Shown here: positions 61,205-64,000 of the stretch, piece after piece
How the letters are laid out: each line of letters begins with the position of its first letter
Position numbering within the stretch: the first letter of the stretch is position 1
DNA from: CAYZXL01 sp964482435
GTDB lineage: Bacteria > Auribacterota > JABMQX01
Length of the DNA: 64,000 bases
Direction of reading: 5' to 3'
NCBI GenBank assembly: GCA_964482435.1
Contig: CAYZXL010000020.1
Span: 1-64,000, forward strand
Made by a program: the position numbers and the translations under genes
Notes under the pieces: model-generated
Told to the model about the DNA's origin: nothing
Databases searched by the model: none
What the model saw: only the letters and a program-made list of their open reading frames with translations

Positions 61205-61966
61205 TTAGCGTGTCCTTCTCTCCCCGGGCGGTCCCGGTGGGACGGGCGGGCGCCCTTCGGGACGCCGTTCGCCCTCAGGGGGGCGAAATTGGCCGCGAGG
61301 ACCCCCAGGATAGCCGATGAAGGCGAGGCCGGACTTCACCATTTGCTCACGTGGAATGGCGTACTTCTCACCCAGCTCGTGGAGAGCACCGATGTTTTCG
61401 ATGCGAACGTAGCGGTCGAGGTGTGTCTTGCGTTCCTCGCCCGTGGACTTCTCGAGGGCTTCGCGCTGCCTTTGCAGCCACGCTTTCTCTCTTTTGCTGG
61501 GAGTCTGGGCAACTCTTTCGGAAAGTCGGTCCCAGAGCGCCTTATAGAGTTCCTCTTCGGAACGTTTCTTCCCTATCTTCTCCTTGAGGTTTTCGACATC
61601 CTTGAGGAATTCAGCTCGCTTTTTCTCGTCAGAGAGAGTCGGCGCGAAGGCTTCGGCCAGGTTATTCAGCCTCTTCGTAAGCTCCTCCGGGTCTCCCATT
61701 GCCTGCCAGATTTTCTGGGGGTCACCGTGGAGTTCTGGTCCAGCTCCTTCTCTGAACGGGCCAGGTTCCTTGGGTACTTGACGCTCGGGAGGCGCCTTCT
61801 CCAATTTCTCGCGGAGCTGGAGCAATTCCTGCTCGAGGCGGTTAACTCGCTGCTCGAGGTCGCGAATCTTCTGGAGAATGTCCGATTGTTCCTTCTCGAC
61901 TTCTTCTGGAAACGCGGATGATAGGAGAAGAAGTATTGCCAGACCGATAAGTGCTTTGCCTTTCAT
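61205..61966 (-). CDS. Exported coiled-coil protein of unknown function
   Basis: A 253-residue exported protein. A signal peptide (1-20) is followed by a coiled coil (KEQSDILQKIRDLEQRVNRL then EQELLQLREKLEKAPPE), a proline hinge, and an all-helical region KRLNNLAEAFAPTLSDEKKR to KAWLQRQREALEKSTGEE. The C-terminus is proline/glycine/arginine rich. No family is known to me. GGAGG precedes ATG 61966. Neighbours are the pseudopilin and the ATPase, neither informative. Confidence 0.7.
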   Translation of the reverse strand: MKGKALIGLAILLLLSSAFPEEVEKEQSDILQKIRDLEQRVNRLEQELLQLREKLEKAPPERQVPKEPGPFREGAGPELHGDPQKIWQAMGDPEELTKRLNNLAEAFAPTLSDEKKRAEFLKDVENLKEKIGKKRSEEELYKALWDRLSERVAQTPSKREKAWLQRQREALEKSTGEERKTHLDRYVRIENIGALHELGEKYAIPREQMVKSGLAFIGYPGGPRGQFRPPEGERRPEGRPPVPPGPPGERRTR

Positions 61967-62243
61967 CTTGTTTTGCCTCCGATAAAAAGCTTCCTTGGGA
62001 ATGACACGGTCTCTCATGGTCTTAAACGTCCGCCTCAGGGAGAAGTTTAGCCCATTCGGTCTCTTCCTGCCAGACGCGCCTGATGGGGCGCGTGTCTCCC
62101 TGAGCGCGGCATCCCGCCCCTGGCGGGACCCGTGAGCAGCTTCGCCGGCAAAAGGCCCATGGCACGTGTGCCCCACGATGCCTGCTGCCTTCGCAAGCCT
62201 CTGCCGTGCCGCGCACGCACAGTCCGGCAAACGTTGGCCAAGT
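61967..62243. other. Gap with a TCCCGCC palindrome
   Basis: 277 bases without a gene. It contains the perfect palindrome TCCCGCC-CCT-GGCGGGA at 62112-62128. Confidence 0.55.
62112..62128. repeat. 17-base palindrome, TCCCGCC-CCT-GGCGGGA
   Basis: Perfect 7-bp arms and a 3-base loop, the intact form of the palindromes at 8598 and 26605. Confidence 0.7.
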
Positions 62244-64000
62244 TCACCTGCGACGGATGGATTTGGCGACCTGTCCTATGGCCAAGGGGATCAGGCTCAT
62301 GACAATCACCAGAATCCAGCCTTTGATCCCCGGGTTAACGGTTCTGAGCACAAGGGCGAGCGCCGGGACATAGACGGCGGCAACAAGCAGTCCGCTGCAT
62401 ATAGCGAGTGCTCCCCAGATGAAGCGATTCCGCGTGATGTCGTTGCGGAAAAGCCTTGAGCCCGGATCGCGCATGTTGAAGACGTGCCACAACTGGGCGG
62501 AGGCGAGGGTGAGGAATGAGACAGTTACCGCTTGCTCTTTCGTCATGCCGAACCACGCGCGCGCCAGCACCAGCGCCCCAAGCACGCAAAGGGTCATCAC
62601 AGAGCCGTATCCCGGAACGGCGAGCCAGTGGCGGCGGGTGAGAACCGGCTCTTTCGGGTCGCGCGGCGGTTTTCTCATAATGCCGGGGTCACCTTCGCTT
62701 GCCCCGAGGGCAAGTGCGGGAAAGACGTCTGTGACGAGGTTGATGAACAGAATCTGAAGCGGCCGAACCGGCAGCGGGACGTTTGCGAGCGAGCCGAGGG
62801 CAACGACCATAATTTCGCTGACGTTGCACGAAATCAGAAAGAAGACAAATCGGCGGATGTTGTTGAAGATGACTCGCCCCTGCTCGATGGCGGCGGCGAT
62901 GGTCGAGAATGAATCGTCTTTAAGAACCATGTCCGCGGCCTCGCAGGCGACCTGAGTCCCTCTCTGCCCCATGGCGATCCCGATGTCCGCCTTCTTGAGG
63001 GCTGGGGCGTCGTTGACCCCGTCGCCGGTCATGGCGACTATGGAGCCGTTCTTCTGGTGGATGTCAATGAGGTCGAGCTTTTGCTTCGGGTTGACCCGGG
63101 CGAAGAGGTTTGCCTTCAGGAAGCGCCGGCGGTCCTCTTCCGACGATTCGGCAGGGCCTTTGAGTTCTCTGCCGTGAATGACTTCGGTCTCATTCTCCTC
63201 GACCAATCCGACGGCAAGGCCAATGTTGCGGGCGGTGACGGGTTGGTCGCCGGTCACCATTACGACCCTGATCCCCGCTTGCTGGCACGATTCGATGGCG
63301 GGATGAACGTCCAGGCGCGGTGGGTCGAGCATGCCGATGAGACCGAGAAAGGTGAGAGCTTCGTAGGCTTCCGAGTCCAGGGCGTCCACGCTCTTTTTCG
63401 CCACCGCTAAAACCCGCAGGCCGCTCTCCGCCATGCGGTTGTTGCACTCGAGCCAGTGCCTTCGGCGCTCATCGGTGAGCTCCTTTTCGCCGTCTTCGGT
63501 GAGGACGGACGAAGAGACATCGAGGACGGATTCGGGAGCACCCTTGACCGCGACTCGGTAGCCGTCGCCATCCTCGTGAAAAGTCGCCATCATTTTGACG
63601 TCGGAATCAAAAGCTTCCTCGCGCATTTCGGGAAACGTCTCGAGGAGGCGTTCTCGATAAAGGCCCGCCTTTGCACCCGCGACCAGAAGCGCGATTTCGA
63701 GGGGGTCGCCGACGGCTCTGTTGTTGGCGCCCGAGTCCTGGCGGTGCAACGAGGCGTTATTGCACAGGACTCCTATCTCGAGGGCTTCCCGCAAAATGGC
63801 GTCACGTGATGGCGAAATGAGCTGTCCGTTCTTCGTGAAGTCGCCCTCAGTCTCTGAGCCTTTTGTGCTGACATCAATCTCGCCCGAGTCCAGCAGAAGA
63901 CGGCCGACGGTCAGGCGGTTTTCGGTGAGGGTGCCGGTCTTGTCGGTGCAGATGACGTTTATGGCGCCGATTGTCTCGACGGCGGAAAGCCTGTTCACGA
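62244..64000 (-). CDS. P-type ATPase, Ca2+-transporter-like (partial, N-terminal part outside window)
   Basis: At least 584 residues; the frame continues past the right edge. The visible part starts in the phosphorylation region: ICTDKTGTLTENRLTVG with the phosphorylated Asp. The nucleotide domain KGAPESVLDV and LDPPRLDVHPAI, then VMVTGDQPVTARNIG and AMTGDGVNDAPALKKADIG follow. Six C-terminal helices are visible; ISCNVSEIMVV and FINLVTDVFPALALG keep the N, E, N and D that bind Ca2+ in SERCA-type pumps. It moves cations across the membrane using ATP, most likely Ca2+ out. Confidence 0.93.
   Translation of the reverse strand, partial: VNRLSAVETIGAINVICTDKTGTLTENRLTVGRLLLDSGEIDVSTKGSETEGDFTKNGQLISPSRDAILREALEIGVLCNNASLHRQDSGANNRAVGDPLEIALLVAGAKAGLYRERLLETFPEMREEAFDSDVKMMATFHEDGDGYRVAVKGAPESVLDVSSSVLTEDGEKELTDERRRHWLECNNRMAESGLRVLAVAKKSVDALDSEAYEALTFLGLIGMLDPPRLDVHPAIESCQQAGIRVVMVTGDQPVTARNIGLAVGLVEENETEVIHGRELKGPAESSEEDRRRFLKANLFARVNPKQKLDLIDIHQKNGSIVAMTGDGVNDAPALKKADIGIAMGQRGTQVACEAADMVLKDDSFSTIAAAIEQGRVIFNNIRRFVFFLISCNVSEIMVVALGSLANVPLPVRPLQILFINLVTDVFPALALGASEGDPGIMRKPPRDPKEPVLTRRHWLAVPGYGSVMTLCVLGALVLARAWFGMTKEQAVTVSFLTLASAQLWHVFNMRDPGSRLFRNDITRNRFIWGALAICSGLLVAAVYVPALALVLRTVNPGIKGWILVIVMSLIPLAIGQVAKSIRRR

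Overview
The window is 64 kb of GC-rich bacterial DNA. Genes have clear Shine-Dalgarno sites (AGGAGG-like) and many encode exported proteins with signal or twin-arginine peptides. Two single-gene pseudopilins of the FTLIEL / LFLDGH type, together with Gfo/Idh/MocA, ThuA-like, GH172 (DUF2961), DUF4832-like and PIG-L proteins and many short dispersed hairpins, point to an uncultured Planctomycetota/PVC-type bacterium or a neighbouring candidate phylum. The sequence alone does not fix the phylum. No rRNA, tRNA or CRISPR array was seen. Both ends cut genes: an exported beta-sandwich protein on the left and a P-type ATPase on the right.

Layout. 0-5 kb: partial surface protein, sugar-type oxidoreductase, then a small hemerythrin/cupin/chromate-transporter group. 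5-12.5 kb: GH172 protein, two paralogous exported helical proteins, ThuA-like protein, M23 peptidase, and a coupled sugar kinase + class II aldolase. 12.8-23 kb: mostly plus-strand exported proteins, a NfeD-like protein, a NagB-like isomerase coupled to a PIG-L deacetylase, a Tat-exported C45 (acyltransferase/peptidase) protein, a CocE-type hydrolase and a formyltransferase. 23.5-26.3 kb: hsp20, groES, groEL. 26.4-31.4 kb: a decayed mobile zone with an IS66 tnpB relic and what looks like a chromosomal integron. This consists of five minus-strand cassette genes, each followed by an attC-like palindrome, headed by a broken integron integrase on the same strand and a strong promoter pointing into the array. 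31.4-39 kb: a pair of related exported proteins, a pseudopilin, an orphan nucleotidyltransferase, a phosphodiesterase/phosphatase-like protein and an unknown exported protein. 39.7-51.5 kb: two molybdenum hydroxylase operons (2Fe-2S subunit + molybdopterin subunit, no FAD subunit), one with xdhC and a mocA-like cytidylyltransferase, separated by a 1127-residue exported protein of seven 52-residue propeller-like repeats ending in an M23 peptidase. 51.6-57.2 kb: three consecutive exported glycosidase-like proteins. 57.5-64 kb: endonuclease IV, an Eis-like acetyltransferase, a second pseudopilin, an exported coiled-coil protein and a Ca2+-ATPase-like pump.

The broad theme is glycan processing: oxidoreductase, GH172, ThuA-like, kinase/aldolase, NagB/PIG-L and the 51-57 kb glycosidases could together strip, deacetylate and channel sugars. 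This is inference from family membership. The most unusual material is non-coding: several families of 15-52 bp hairpins scattered through gaps and pseudogenes, whose arms covary while a 3-base loop stays constant, plus the integron remnant.
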